A stretch of DNA of 64,000 nucleotides from Caulobacter radicis (lineage in GTDB: Bacteria > Pseudomonadota > Alphaproteobacteria > Caulobacterales > Caulobacteraceae). A model generated the notes under the pieces. That model saw only the letters and a list, made by a program, of their open reading frames with translations. It was not told the DNA's origin and did no database searches. This document shows positions 28,585 to 37,517 of the stretch, piece after piece (position 1 is the stretch's first letter; each line of letters begins with the position of its first letter). The translations under genes were made by a program, and so were the position numbers. The stretch is from positions 1 to 64,000 of the forward strand of contig NZ_QDKO01000007.1 of NCBI RefSeq assembly GCF_003094615.1, read 5' to 3'.

Positions 28585-28599
28585 TGACCGCGTCGGTTA
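28585..28599 (+). promoter_or_regulatory. Candidate LacI-family operator before the MFS gene
   Basis: TGACCG-CGT-CGGTTA is an inverted repeat with five of six arm positions matching. It lies 13-27 bases before the transporter ATG, directly after the A/T-rich TTTAAAT, a possible -10 element. A repressor bound here would block transcription start of the transporter gene. The assignment to the neighbouring LacI-family protein rests on position. Confidence 0.4.
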
Positions 28600-28611
28600 C
28601 AGGGAGCAGCC

Positions 28612-29868
28612 ATGTCGCGGAGCGGCGCCAGCCGGCCGGTGCAACCGGTACGGCCCAGTTTCATCGCCGCCTTCACCTTCGCCCAGATCGGCGCGTTCAT
28701 CAGCTTCATGCCGCTGATCCAGGTGCTGCTGCCGCTGAAGGCCGCCGCGCTGGATCCCGCCCAGAAGGCCCTGGTGCTCAGCCAGACGGCGTTCTGGGGC
28801 GCGCTGACCGCCAGCATAGCCAACCTGCTGGCCGGGGCGATCAGCGATCGGACGACCTCGCGCTTCGGACGCCGGCGGCCGTGGCTGCTGATCGGCCTGG
28901 TGGGCACCGTGCTGGCCTATGGCGCGATCATGCTGGCCGACAGCCGGCTGGAGCTGATCCTCGGCGTCATCGTCTTCCAGCTGGCCTTCAACATGCTGTT
29001 CGCCGCTCTGCTGGCCCTGCTGCCCGACCGCGTGCCCGACGCCCAGAAGGGCCGGGTGGCGGCGTTCCTCAGCCTGGGGCACCCCATCGGCGCCGTGGCC
29101 GGGGCGGTGCTGGTCGGCGGGCTGCTGGCCTCGGAGGCCTCGCGCTACGCGGCCATCAGCGTCGTGCTGGTGCTGGCCATCGCGCCCTTCGCCCTGCGCC
29201 TGAAGGACCCGCCGATCACCGCCGACGCGAACGAGCGCTTCAGCCTGGTGGCGTTCCTGAAAGGCCTGTGGGTCGACCCGCGCAAGCATCCCGACTTCGC
29301 CTTGGCCTGGGTCAGCCGGTTCATGGTGCTGGTCGCGATCACCCTGACCCAGTGCTACATGCTCTACTACCTGCAGGACGCGCTGAACTATCCGGCGCTG
29401 TTCCCCGGCCGGCGCGCCGAGCAGGGCCTGGCCCTGCTGACCACAGTGGCGACCGTGGCCAATGTGGGCTGCGCCATGATCTTCGGCATGCTGAGCGACC
29501 GGCTGGGACGGCGAAAGCTGTTCGCGGCGGGCGCGGCGATGATCCTGGCGGCGGCCATGGTGACCTTCTCGCTGACCCCAGGCTGGACGGTGGTGCTGGC
29601 CGGCTTCGTGGTCTTCGGCTGCGGGGCGGGCTGCTACTACGCCGTCGATATCGCCCTGGTCAGCCAGGTGCTGCCCTCGCAGGACGACGCGGGCAAGGAC
29701 CTGGGCGTCATCAACCTGGCCAACACGCTGCCCCAGGCCCTGGCCCCGGTGCTGGCGGTCTGGTTCCTGGGGCCCAGCCGCACGGACTATCATTCGCTGT
29801 TCCTGGTGGCGGCGGGGCTGGCCATGGCTGGCGGTCTGGCGATCCTTCCGATACGGGGCGTGCGGTAG
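28612..29868 (+). CDS. MFS transporter, GPH/sugar-type
   Basis: 418 residues with about 12 hydrophobic segments. The loop motif after the second helix, GAISDRTTSRFGRRRPWLLI, is typical of sugar-cation symporters of the GPH-like MFS groups, and a matching loop GMLSDRLGRRKLF follows helix eight. A central cytoplasmic loop (DPPITADANERFSL) separates two six-helix halves. A GGGAG ribosome site precedes the ATG. The divergent LacI-family regulator suggests import of a sugar or oligosaccharide across the inner membrane. The substrate is unknown. Confidence 0.88.
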   Translation: MSRSGASRPVQPVRPSFIAAFTFAQIGAFISFMPLIQVLLPLKAAALDPAQKALVLSQTAFWGALTASIANLLAGAISDRTTSRFGRRRPWLLIGLVGTVLAYGAIMLADSRLELILGVIVFQLAFNMLFAALLALLPDRVPDAQKGRVAAFLSLGHPIGAVAGAVLVGGLLASEASRYAAISVVLVLAIAPFALRLKDPPITADANERFSLVAFLKGLWVDPRKHPDFALAWVSRFMVLVAITLTQCYMLYYLQDALNYPALFPGRRAEQGLALLTTVATVANVGCAMIFGMLSDRLGRRKLFAAGAAMILAAAMVTFSLTPGWTVVLAGFVVFGCGAGCYYAVDIALVSQVLPSQDDAGKDLGVINLANTLPQALAPVLAVWFLGPSRTDYHSLFLVAAGLAMAGGLAILPIRGVR

Positions 29869-29887
29869 AGTCCCAAGCGGAGCCCCC

Positions 29888-30700
29888 GTGCCGCAGTTCG
29901 TCACCATCACCGATCCCGCCGACCCGCGCGTGGCCGCCTATCGCGACATCAAGGAGCGTGACCTGGTCGGCCGGGAAGGGCGGTTCATCGCCGAGGGCGA
30001 GACGGTGCTGCGGGCGTTCGTGCGCGATGCGCCGGGGCGGGTGGAGTCGCTGCTGATCGACCCCAAGCGTCGCGACAAGCTGTCGGAGGTGTTCGACGGC
30101 CTGCCCGGCGAGACGCCCGTCTATCTGGTCGAGCAGGCGGTGCTGGACGCGCTGGCCGGCTTCCACCTGCATCGCGGGGTGCTGGCGGTGGGCCGCAAGC
30201 CCGATGCGATCGCGGCGGCCGACCTCTTGGCGGGCCTGCCCGAGCAGGCGGTGGTGCTGGCCCTGTTCGGCATCGCCAATCACGACAATCTGGGCGGCAT
30301 CTTCCGCAACGCCGCCGCCTTCGGGGCCGACGCGGTGCTGCTGGACGCCGACTGCTGTGATCCTTTCTATCGCAAGGCCATCCGCGTCTCGGTGGGCGCG
30401 ACGCTGAGCGTGCCCACGGGATACATCGGTCGAGGCGAGGACGCGGTCGACCTGCTGCGCGGCGCGGGCTTCACGCCGCTGGCCCTGACGCCGTCGGCGG
30501 GGCGGACGCTGGCCGAACTGGAGCCGCCGGCCCGGGCGGCCGCGTTGCTGGGGGCGGAGGGGCCGGGGTTGTCGGCCGACGTCATCGCGCGGGCGCAGGG
30601 GATCGGCATTCCGATGGCCAATGGCTTCGACTCGCTGAACGTGGCGACCACCAGCGGGATCGTGCTGCATCACCTGAGGTTCGGCGGCGGCGCCCGCTGA
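29888..30700 (+). CDS. SpoU/TrmH-family RNA 2'-O-methyltransferase
   Basis: 270 residues. The SPOUT knot motifs are all visible: motif 1 FGIANHDNLGGIFRNAAAFG, motif 2 ALLGAEGPGLS and motif 3 IPMANGFDSLNVATTSGIVL. An N-terminal substrate-binding part (REGRFIAEGETVLRAFV) matches TrmH/RlmB-like enzymes, which methylate the 2'-OH of a tRNA or rRNA nucleotide using SAM. The target nucleotide cannot be set. A GTG start lies 19 bases after the MFS stop with GCGGAG ahead of it. Confidence 0.88.
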   Translation: MPQFVTITDPADPRVAAYRDIKERDLVGREGRFIAEGETVLRAFVRDAPGRVESLLIDPKRRDKLSEVFDGLPGETPVYLVEQAVLDALAGFHLHRGVLAVGRKPDAIAAADLLAGLPEQAVVLALFGIANHDNLGGIFRNAAAFGADAVLLDADCCDPFYRKAIRVSVGATLSVPTGYIGRGEDAVDLLRGAGFTPLALTPSAGRTLAELEPPARAAALLGAEGPGLSADVIARAQGIGIPMANGFDSLNVATTSGIVLHHLRFGGGAR

Positions 30701-30765
30701 TCTTGTCCACCGGTTACCGAGGGCCTTAAGGTCTGGACCAACTTGTAAAGCTTGGAGGGAACGTC

Positions 30766-31743
30766 ATGCCGCAACTGAACCGCCGGAGCGCCTTCGCCCT
30801 GCTGGCAGGGATCACCGCCCTGTCGACCGCGAGCATGGCCAGCGCCGCGCGCAAGCCGGCCGTTCCCGAGCCGAGCGAGGTGCGCCCCCTGTGGCCCAAT
30901 GATCCGCCAGGCTCGGCCGGCGTGACGGCGCAGGAGACGGTGATCGAGCGCAGCGACGGCAAGGGCCCGCGCGATCGAGCCGTGACCCACACCCGCAAGC
31001 CGACGCTCAGCCTGTTCCGCCCGCGCAAGCCCAACGGCGCGGCGGTGATCCTGATCCCCGGCGGCGGCTACGAGCGGGTGGTCATGGACAAGGAGGGCTT
31101 CGAGACAGCCCAGTGGCTGGCCGATCGCGGCTACACCTGCTTTGTCCTGCTCTATCGCCTGCCGGGCGACGGCTGGGGCGCGGGGCCGGACGCGCCGCTG
31201 CAGGACGCCCAGCGGGCCCTGCGCCTGGTGCGCTCGTGGGCGCCGGGCATGAAGTTCGCCCAGAACCGCATCGCCATCATGGGCTTCTCGGCCGGCGGGC
31301 ACCTGGCGGCCAGCCTGACCACCCGCTTCGAGGCCCAGGTCTACGACCGCGTCGACGCGGCCGATGATCTTTCCGCGCGTCCGGACCTGTCGGCCCTGAT
31401 CTATCCGGTGATCACCATGGTCGCCGGAACCACCCACGCCGGCTCGCGCAAACAGCTGCTGGGCGCGTCGCCGTCGTTCGAGGCGGTGCAGGCCTATTCG
31501 GCCGAGACGGGCGTTGGCGGGCGCACGCCGCCGGTGTTCCTGGTCCACGCCGCCGACGACAAGGCCGTGCCGGTCGAGAACAGCCTGATGATGTTCGCCG
31601 CCCTGAAGGCCAAGGCCATCCCGGCCGAACTGCACGTCTTCGAGGAAGGCGGCCACGGTTTCGGCCTGCGCTCGATCGCCGGCAAGCCGGTGGCGGCCTG
31701 GCCGACGCTGTTCGAGACCTATGCGAAGAAGAAGGGGATCTGA
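30766..31743 (+). CDS. Secreted alpha/beta hydrolase (acetyl-esterase type)
   Basis: 325 residues. The N terminus (LNRRSAFALLAGITALSTAS) is a twin-arginine-like signal peptide. The core has an HGG-variant oxyanion motif (LIPGGGYERVV), the nucleophile elbow MGFSAGGHLAAS with catalytic serine, VFLVHAADDKAVPVENS with the acid residue, and GGHGFGLR with the histidine. It resembles esterases annotated as acetylxylan or lipid/polysaccharide esterases; the substrate is not known. GGAGGGA precedes the ATG. Its downstream end meets a strong hairpin (31752-31776). Confidence 0.82.
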   Translation: MPQLNRRSAFALLAGITALSTASMASAARKPAVPEPSEVRPLWPNDPPGSAGVTAQETVIERSDGKGPRDRAVTHTRKPTLSLFRPRKPNGAAVILIPGGGYERVVMDKEGFETAQWLADRGYTCFVLLYRLPGDGWGAGPDAPLQDAQRALRLVRSWAPGMKFAQNRIAIMGFSAGGHLAASLTTRFEAQVYDRVDAADDLSARPDLSALIYPVITMVAGTTHAGSRKQLLGASPSFEAVQAYSAETGVGGRTPPVFLVHAADDKAVPVENSLMMFAALKAKAIPAELHVFEEGGHGFGLRSIAGKPVAAWPTLFETYAKKKGI

Positions 31744-31751
31744 GATCCTTG

Positions 31752-31778
31752 ATCCCTCTCTCAAAGAGAGAGGGATTT
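31752..31778. terminator. Bidirectional hairpin between esterase and slt genes
   Basis: A perfect 11-bp stem ATCCCTCTCTC / GAGAGAGGGAT with loop AAA (31752-31776) is followed on the plus strand by TT. It lies between two convergent stops (31743 and 31782). Its stem repeats the outer hairpin of the composite element at 46924-47123, so it looks like a single half-unit of that repeat family used as a terminator. Confidence 0.7.
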
Positions 31779-31781
31779 CCC

Positions 31782-33902
31782 CTACCGTCCCCCGATCGGC
31801 GCCATGGTCCCCGAGGCTGGCGCGTAGCTGTAGCCGCCGCGCTTGAGGTCGGCCGAGAGGGTGAGGGGGGCGACGCCGCCGTTGAGGCGGGCGCGGTAGA
31901 CCATGGTCGTCTCGAGCGTGCGCATAACGTAGTTGCGGGTCTCGCTGAACGGGATGCACTCGATGAAGTCGAGCGGATCGGTGCTGGCGCCGCGCGGATC
32001 GCCGCACAGGGCCGTCCACTGCGGCGGACGGCCGGGGCCGGCGTTGTAGGCCGCCGCGGCCATGATGTAGGAGCCGCTGAAGCGGTTGATCATGTCGCCC
32101 AGGTACACCGAGCCCAGGCGCATGTTGTAGTCGGGCTCGAACAGGCGATCGACGCTGTGGCTCTCGCCCAGCTTGCGGGCGACGCCGGCGGCGGTGGGCG
32201 GCATCAGCTGCATCATGCCGCGCGCGCCCACCGACGAGCGGGCGCGGGGGTCGAAATTGCTCTCCTGGCGCGAGATCGAATAGACGAAGGCCGTCTCGGC
32301 CGCGCCCGGAATGGGCGTGAAGTGGTGGTCGAGCAGGGGGTAGCCGCGCTCGGGCAGGATGAAGCCGCGCTGGGCGGCGGTGCGCACCGCGCGCATGGCC
32401 AGGTCCTGGTCGCCGGTGTTGCGGGCGAAGTCGACCAGCAGGGCCTGCTCCTGGGCCGTCGGCAGCTGGTCGTCGATATAGAGGACCAGGGCGCGGAAGG
32501 CGTCGTTGGCGCCGACGTCGCGCAGCAGCTTGGCGGCGCGGATCAGCTCGCGGCTCTCGAAGCGGGCGCGGTCGGCCCCCGTGACCACCGGGTCTTTCTC
32601 CAGGCGGATCTCCTTGATCCCGGCCTTCTCGGCGGCCAGCTGGCCGTAGAAGGTGGTGATGTGGCGCGCGCCCTCGGCATAGAAGGCCTGGGCGGCGATG
32701 ACGTCTCCTTGCGCCTCGGCCGCGCGGCCCTGCCAGTAGAGGGCGCGGCCGCGGGTGATCGGCGAGGCGCCGATCTCGTTGATGCGACCGAAGTGGGCGG
32801 CCGCGGCGTTGGCGTCCTTCAGGCGCGAGAGCGCGATCCAGCCCGCGAAGAACTCGGCCTCGGCCGCGTCGGCGCCGCCGGGCAGGCCGGCGTTGGCGGC
32901 CGCGTAGGCGCCGCGGCTGTCGCCGTTCTTGATGGCCGACATGACCAGCTGCTTGCGCTCGCGCCAGATCGGGCCGGCGGTGTCGTCGGACGGCGGGGCG
33001 GCGGGGAAGTAGCGCACCAGATCGAGCGCCATCACGTCCATGCCCTTGCGGCGCAGGTAGGCGGCGCGCTCGAAGGCGACGCCCGGCGAGACCTGCTGGG
33101 CCGGGGTGAGGGCGGCCACCAGGTCGTTGGCGTTGCCGGCGTTGGCGCGCAGGGCGATGCGGGCCTGGGCGGTCGCCTGCTGGTCGTAGGGCAGCATGGC
33201 GACCATGTCGCGCGCGGCAGGGCCCTGCGGGCCGTACAGGAGCATGTCGGCGCGCTGGGCGTAGTCGTCGGCGGTGAGCATCGCGCCGAAGCGGGCCTGC
33301 ATGGCGCGCTGGGCGTCGGCCTCGAAGGTCTTGCCGCGCCAGAAGCGGCGGATCAGGTTCGTGGCGTCCTGGGCTCGGCCGCTGGCCTGGTAGGCGCCGG
33401 CCAGGGCCATGGCGCCTTCGGCGGTCTGCGGTTCGGAGCCGCCGAACCAGGCGATGGTCTGGGCGGGCGTCAGGCCCGAGGTCGACAGGGCCTTTTCGGC
33501 CGGCAGGTCGCGACGCGAGCTGCGCGGCCAGCCGTTGAGGTCGCGCCGGGCCTGGTCCAGCTCGAAGAAGCTCATGCTCTCGGCGCCGACGTCGGCCAGG
33601 GCCCACAGGGCGATCTTGCGGGCCAGGGGATCGGAGATGCCCATCATCGCCGCGCGCACGGTCGAGGCCGAGCGCTGGCCCATCACCGCCGCGCGCAGAT
33701 TGGCCGCGTCGGTGTCCGACAGCGTGCCGGCGTAGGCGGTGGGCGGGGTGCTGACGAGGCCAGGACGGGCCGAACCGGTATAGGGCTGGGGCGCGCTCGG
33801 CAGGCCTTCCTCGTCCAGCTGCTCTGTCTGGGCGTCGGCGACGCTCGCAAACAGGGTCAGGCTGACGCAACCGAGAAGAAGCCGACGAATCCCAAAAGCC
33901 AA
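31782..33902 (-). CDS. slt: Soluble lytic murein transglycosylase
   Basis: 706 residues. A signal peptide (RRLLLGCVSLTLFASVADA) is followed by a long alpha-superhelical domain (about 60-500) and a C-terminal SLT domain: SISRQESNFDPRA with catalytic Glu547, GARGMMQLMPPTA and MAAAAYNAGPGRP. It cleaves peptidoglycan strands in the periplasm, giving 1,6-anhydro-muropeptides for recycling. The start is a TTG with an excellent GAAGGAG site eight bases before it. The length exceeds E. coli Slt70 (about 645 residues) slightly. Divergent from dapA. Confidence 0.9.
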   Translation of the reverse strand: MAFGIRRLLLGCVSLTLFASVADAQTEQLDEEGLPSAPQPYTGSARPGLVSTPPTAYAGTLSDTDAANLRAAVMGQRSASTVRAAMMGISDPLARKIALWALADVGAESMSFFELDQARRDLNGWPRSSRRDLPAEKALSTSGLTPAQTIAWFGGSEPQTAEGAMALAGAYQASGRAQDATNLIRRFWRGKTFEADAQRAMQARFGAMLTADDYAQRADMLLYGPQGPAARDMVAMLPYDQQATAQARIALRANAGNANDLVAALTPAQQVSPGVAFERAAYLRRKGMDVMALDLVRYFPAAPPSDDTAGPIWRERKQLVMSAIKNGDSRGAYAAANAGLPGGADAAEAEFFAGWIALSRLKDANAAAAHFGRINEIGASPITRGRALYWQGRAAEAQGDVIAAQAFYAEGARHITTFYGQLAAEKAGIKEIRLEKDPVVTGADRARFESRELIRAAKLLRDVGANDAFRALVLYIDDQLPTAQEQALLVDFARNTGDQDLAMRAVRTAAQRGFILPERGYPLLDHHFTPIPGAAETAFVYSISRQESNFDPRARSSVGARGMMQLMPPTAAGVARKLGESHSVDRLFEPDYNMRLGSVYLGDMINRFSGSYIMAAAAYNAGPGRPPQWTALCGDPRGASTDPLDFIECIPFSETRNYVMRTLETTMVYRARLNGGVAPLTLSADLKRGGYSYAPASGTMAPIGGR

Positions 33903-34068
33903 AACGCGGTCTCCTTCAGTACCGAGGCGGTGGTCCGAGCCCTTGATGAGGGCGTCCGGCGGCCGATTTTGGGCCGCATGAGCCGTATAGCCCGGTTCGC
34001 CGCTTGATCGACCCGCCTTTCAACACCGCAGAGTGACGAAAAGGTCGGAAGGACCAGTTGCGGTCGAC

Positions 34069-34095
34069 GGGGGCGGAGACATATTGTCCGCCCCC
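34069..34095 (+). promoter_or_regulatory. 9-bp stem hairpin in the dapA leader
   Basis: GGGGGCGGA (34069-34077) and TCCGCCCCC (34087-34095) form a perfect stem around a nine-base A/T-rich loop. It sits 51-77 bases before the dapA ATG. There is no T run directly after it, so it is not an obvious intrinsic terminator. A leader structure, or an operator in the divergent slt-dapA region (33903-34145), is possible. No lysine-riboswitch-like fold was recognised. Confidence 0.4.
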
Positions 34096-34145
34096 ACGTT
34101 TCAGCCGCAACTCTCGCGGCGTCTGCTCACGGCAAATTGCAAGTC

Positions 34146-35030
34146 ATGGTCCATTCCCCTTTCAAGGGCGTCATCCCGGCCCTGGTCACCCCGTTCCTGA
34201 ACGGCGAGGTCGACGAGAAAGGGTTCGTCGCCCTGGTCGAGCGCCAGATCGCCGGCGGCGTGCACGGCCTGGTGCCGGTCGGCACGACGGGCGAGACCTC
34301 GACCCTGTCGCATGACGAGCACAAGCGCGTCGTCGAGCTGTGCGTGAAGACCGCCCGCGGCCGCGTGCCGGTGATCGCCGGCGCGGGTTCGAACTCGACC
34401 GACGAGGCCATCGACCTGGCGCGCCACGCCAAGACCGTCGGCGCCGACGCGGCCCTGGTGGTCACGCCGTACTACAACCGTCCGAGCCAGGAAGGCATGT
34501 ACCAGCACTACAAGGCGATCAACGACGCCGTGGAGCTGCCGGTGTTCGTCTACAACGTGCCGGGCCGCAGCGGCGTCGACATCTCCAACGACACCCTGGT
34601 GCGCCTGTCGAAGCTGCCCAACATCGTCGGCATCAAGGACGCCACCGGCGACCTGACCCGCATCAGCATGCAGCGCATCACCTGTGGTCCGGACTGGGTC
34701 ATGCTGTCGGGCGATGATCCGACGGCCCTGGGCTACATGGCCCACGGCGGCCACGGCGTGATCTCGGTGACCTCGAACGTCGCGCCGGACGCCTGCGCCA
34801 CCTTCATGAACGCCTGCGTCGGCAACGACTGGGAGACGGCCCGCTACTGGCAGGACCGCCTGATCAAGCTGCACAAGGCCCTGTTCCTCGACAGCTCGCC
34901 GGGCCCGACCAAGTTCGCCCTGGCCCAGCTGGGCCTGTCGACGGAAGACGTGCGCCTGCCCATCACGCCGTGCAGCGAGGCCGTGCGTCCGGCGATCCTG
35001 GAAGCCATGCGCGAGGCGGGTCTGGTCTGA
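34146..35030 (+). CDS. dapA: 4-hydroxy-tetrahydrodipicolinate synthase
   Basis: 294 residues, the normal length. Catalytic residues are all visible: Thr47/Thr48 in [11 protein letters not shown], Tyr136 in VYNVPGRSG with Arg141, and the Schiff-base Lys164 in GIKDATGDL. It condenses pyruvate with aspartate semialdehyde, the committed step to diaminopimelate and lysine, in the cytoplasm. The ATG at 34146 is preferred to the in-frame TTG at 34137. Its stop overlaps the smpB start by one base (TGATG), so the two are coupled. Confidence 0.96.
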   Translation: MVHSPFKGVIPALVTPFLNGEVDEKGFVALVERQIAGGVHGLVPVGTTGETSTLSHDEHKRVVELCVKTARGRVPVIAGAGSNSTDEAIDLARHAKTVGADAALVVTPYYNRPSQEGMYQHYKAINDAVELPVFVYNVPGRSGVDISNDTLVRLSKLPNIVGIKDATGDLTRISMQRITCGPDWVMLSGDDPTALGYMAHGGHGVISVTSNVAPDACATFMNACVGNDWETARYWQDRLIKLHKALFLDSSPGPTKFALAQLGLSTEDVRLPITPCSEAVRPAILEAMREAGLV

Positions 35031-35488
35031 TGACCAAGCCGATCGCGGAAAACCGGCGCGCCCGGTACGACTACTTCATCGAGGAGACCTTCGAGGCCGG
35101 CATCATGCTGACCGGCACCGAAGTGAAGTCGCTGCGCGTCGGCCGGGCCAACATCGCCGAGTCCTATGCTTCGGTCGAAGGGCGCGAGATCAAGCTGATC
35201 AACGCCGACATCCCGCCCTACGGCCACGCCAACCGCTTCAACCACGAGCCGCGCCGCCACCGGAAGCTGCTGCTGCATCGCAAGCAGATCGAGAAGCTGA
35301 TCGGCGCGGTGCAGCGCGACGGCCGCACCCTGATCCCCCTCAAACTCTATTGGAACGAGAAGGGCCTGGCCAAGCTGGAGATCGGCCTGGCCAAGGGCAA
35401 GAAGAACCACGACAAACGCGAGACCGAAGCCGCGCGGGACTGGGCGCGCGACAAGGCGCGCCTGATGAAGGGCGACCGAGGGGATTGA
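35030..35488 (+). CDS. smpB: SsrA-binding protein SmpB
   Basis: 152 residues. The OB-fold signature is complete: [58 protein letters not shown] and [16 protein letters not shown], followed by a basic tail ([20 protein letters not shown]) that enters the ribosomal decoding site. It binds tmRNA in trans-translation to rescue stalled ribosomes; in Caulobacter this system also affects cell-cycle timing. The ssrA gene is not in the window. It is translationally coupled to dapA. A double repeat element starts 15 bases after its stop. Confidence 0.97.
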   Translation: MTKPIAENRRARYDYFIEETFEAGIMLTGTEVKSLRVGRANIAESYASVEGREIKLINADIPPYGHANRFNHEPRRHRKLLLHRKQIEKLIGAVQRDGRTLIPLKLYWNEKGLAKLEIGLAKGKKNHDKRETEAARDWARDKARLMKGDRGD

Positions 35489-35503
35489 TCGTCCCCGAGA
35501 GAA

Positions 35504-35633
35504 CCTCCCCCAGAGGGGGAGGTGATCGCGAAGCGATCGGTGGGGGGAGTGGTTGCGAAATTAGCCCCTCGCCCTGGAAGCTGAAAACGGCCCCCCTCCG
35601 GCCCTTCGGGCCACCTCCCCCCGGAGGGGGAGG
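35504..35633. repeat. Composite inverted-repeat element B1 (130 bp)
   Basis: Left hairpin CCTCCCCC-AGA-GGGGGAGG (35504-35522) with GATCGC-GAA-GCGATC next to it. Right end GGCCC-TTC-GGGCC and CCTCCCCC-CGGA-GGGGGAGG (35614-35633). The centre contains AGCTGAAAACGG just before a run of C. Together with B2 it fills the 339-base gap 35489-35827 after smpB, where I see no gene. Confidence 0.9.
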
Positions 35634-35648
35634 ATCGTCGTCATAGAC

Positions 35649-35777
35649 GCTCCCCCTGAAGGGGGAGCTGTCGCGGAGCGACTGAGGGGGAAGGGGCTGC
35701 GATCTTGGCGGATCTACCGACCTCATCAGGAACTTCCCCCTCCGGCCCTTCGGGCCACCTCCCCCTTCAGGGGGAGG
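35649..35777. repeat. Composite inverted-repeat element B2 (129 bp), in tandem with B1
   Basis: Left hairpin GCTCCCCC-TGAA-GGGGGAGC (35649-35668) and GTCGC-GGA-GCGAC. Right end GGCCC-TTC-GGGCC and CCTCCCCC-TTCA-GGGGGAGG (35758-35777). It begins 15 bases after B1 and ends 50 bases before the acyltransferase start. Its central sequence is unlike that of B1, so it is not a simple tandem duplicate. Confidence 0.88.
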
Positions 35778-35827
35778 ATCTTGACCCTGGCCCGGCTTTT
35801 GCTCCTTCCTTCCCGAAGGAGTCCGCC

Positions 35828-36988
35828 ATGTCCGATACTGGTGCAAACACGGCCAAGGTCGCGCGTCCGCTGTCCCGCGGCGGGCCGCTGGACGCGCTGC
35901 GGTTCTTCGCGGCCTTCTTCATCGTGGTCTATCACTACGCCGAGCAGGCGCCGGTCTCGCTGTTCGCCATCCACCCGGCGTTCGGGCGCGGCTACCTGGC
36001 CACCGACTTCTTCCTGCTGCTGTCGGGCTATGTGCTGGGCCGGGCCTATGGCTCGCGGGTCGCGGCCGGCCAGATCCATGACGGCGCCTTCCTGATCAAG
36101 CGGATCGGCCGGGTGTGGCCCGCGCACCTCGTCATGATCGCCGCCTTCGTGGCCCTGGTGCTGGGCACCACGGCGCTGGGCATGCAGCCGCGCAATCCGC
36201 AATGGTACCAGTGGGACCAACTGCCCCAGCAGGTGTTCCTCATTCAGACGTGGGGCTTCCAGGGGCCGTCGGGCTGGAACATGCCGACCTGGACGCTGTC
36301 GGCGCTGCTGGTCTGCTACGCCCTGTTCCCGACCATGTGGCGGCTGTTCGGCAGGATCGGCTCGCCGTGGATGGCGCTGCTGGTCGGCGCCGCCGTGTTC
36401 GTGGCCGTGGACGTGTTCTCGCGCCAGGTGTTCGGCCTGCCGTCGTTCCACCTGCACCTGAAGAACGGCCTCTATCGCGCCATCCCGCTGTTCCTGATGG
36501 GCGTGCTGATCGCCCGCCTGGCCCGCGAGGTCGTCATCGGCCCGAAGCTGGCCGACGCCCTGGCCGTGTTCGCGGTGGTCGGCTTCGTGGTGCTGAACGT
36601 GATCGGCGAGTTCGCCTATCCGAGCCTGGCCCTGCTGGGTCTGCTGATCTTCGCCGCCAGCGGCTCGGCCCAGAACGGCTGGGGCTGGGCCAAGACCGGC
36701 GGGCGCCTGTCGTTCTCGCTGTACCTGACCAACCAGTTCGTCGGCGCGGTGTGGTTCGCCGTGCAGCGCCTGCTGGACCAGAAGGTCGCGCTGCCCGAGG
36801 CCGCCCACTGGGCGATCTGGGCCATGGCCTTCCCGGCTGCCCTGGTGTTCGCCTGGCTGTTCGAGCGCCTGGTCGACGCGCCGCTGCAGGACTGGCTCAA
36901 GCCGCGCCTGGAGAAGGCCACGGCCGGCTGGGGCGGCAAGCGCGAGCGGAACCAGGCGGCTCAAGCGATGGTTACGACCCTGCGCTGA
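35828..36988 (+). CDS. Acyltransferase 3 family membrane protein
   Basis: 386 residues with about ten membrane segments. The family signature begins at about residue 20: LDALRFFAAFFIVVYHYAEQ (with the conserved histidine), then ATDFFLLLSGYVLGRAYG and the arginine-rich IKRIGRVWPAHL. These inner-membrane enzymes move acetyl or other acyl groups onto exported sugars such as O-antigen or exopolysaccharide. AGGAG lies eight bases before the ATG at 35828; upstream in-frame sequence belongs to repeat B2 and is not coding. The substrate is unknown. Confidence 0.88.
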   Translation: MSDTGANTAKVARPLSRGGPLDALRFFAAFFIVVYHYAEQAPVSLFAIHPAFGRGYLATDFFLLLSGYVLGRAYGSRVAAGQIHDGAFLIKRIGRVWPAHLVMIAAFVALVLGTTALGMQPRNPQWYQWDQLPQQVFLIQTWGFQGPSGWNMPTWTLSALLVCYALFPTMWRLFGRIGSPWMALLVGAAVFVAVDVFSRQVFGLPSFHLHLKNGLYRAIPLFLMGVLIARLAREVVIGPKLADALAVFAVVGFVVLNVIGEFAYPSLALLGLLIFAASGSAQNGWGWAKTGGRLSFSLYLTNQFVGAVWFAVQRLLDQKVALPEAAHWAIWAMAFPAALVFAWLFERLVDAPLQDWLKPRLEKATAGWGGKRERNQAAQAMVTTLR

Positions 36989-37085
36989 ACGGCGCCCCGA
37001 AATCGCCTTGCCGATCACGGCGAGATAGGCGACGAGGGATAAAACGCGCGTTCCAAACGCAACGCGCCAAGGGAGTCTAAACCGA

Positions 37086-37505
37086 ATGCTCAGGACCGCC
37101 ATCCTCGCCGCCGTCGCCAGCGCCGCCTTCGTGGCGCCGGCCATGGCCGCCGACATCTCGGGTCTGTGGCAGACCGAGACCAACGGCGGCCAGGTCGAGA
37201 TCGCCCGCTGCGGCAACAGCCTGTGCGGCAAGCTCTTGACCTCGGACAACATCAAGAAGAACCCCGCCCTCAAGGACGAGAAGAACAAGGACCCGTCGCT
37301 GCGCACGCGTCCCCTGAAGGGCCTGCAGCTGCTGTGGGGCTTCAGCGGCGGTCCGACCGAATGGACCGGCGGCAAGGTCTACAAGGCCGACGACGGCAAG
37401 ACCTATTCGGGCACCATCACCATGACCAACGCTGACACCCTGAAGCTTAAGGGCTGCGTGGTCGCGCCGCTGTGCAAGACCCAGACCTGGACCCGGGTGA
37501 AGTAG
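37086..37505 (+). CDS. Secreted DUF2147 protein
   Basis: 139 residues. Signal peptide (AILAAVASAAFVAPAMAA) with cleavage near residue 22. The mature part begins ISGLWQTETNGGQVEIARC and has GKVYKADDGKTYSGTITMTN and LKLKGCVVAPLCKTQTW, the usual DUF2147 pattern of a lipocalin-like beta-barrel with paired cysteines. These small periplasmic proteins are widespread in alphaproteobacteria with no settled function. Repeat element C follows 12 bases after the stop and ends in a T run, forming its terminator. Confidence 0.85.
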   Translation: MLRTAILAAVASAAFVAPAMAADISGLWQTETNGGQVEIARCGNSLCGKLLTSDNIKKNPALKDEKNKDPSLRTRPLKGLQLLWGFSGGPTEWTGGKVYKADDGKTYSGTITMTNADTLKLKGCVVAPLCKTQTWTRVK

Positions 37506-37517
37506 GACGCAAGGGAA

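Noticed and set aside
35489..35827. Small protein-coding gene or upstream extension of the acyltransferase in the repeat region
   Set aside because: The open frame arises from the GC-rich repeats; the good ribosome site and family homology start at 35828.
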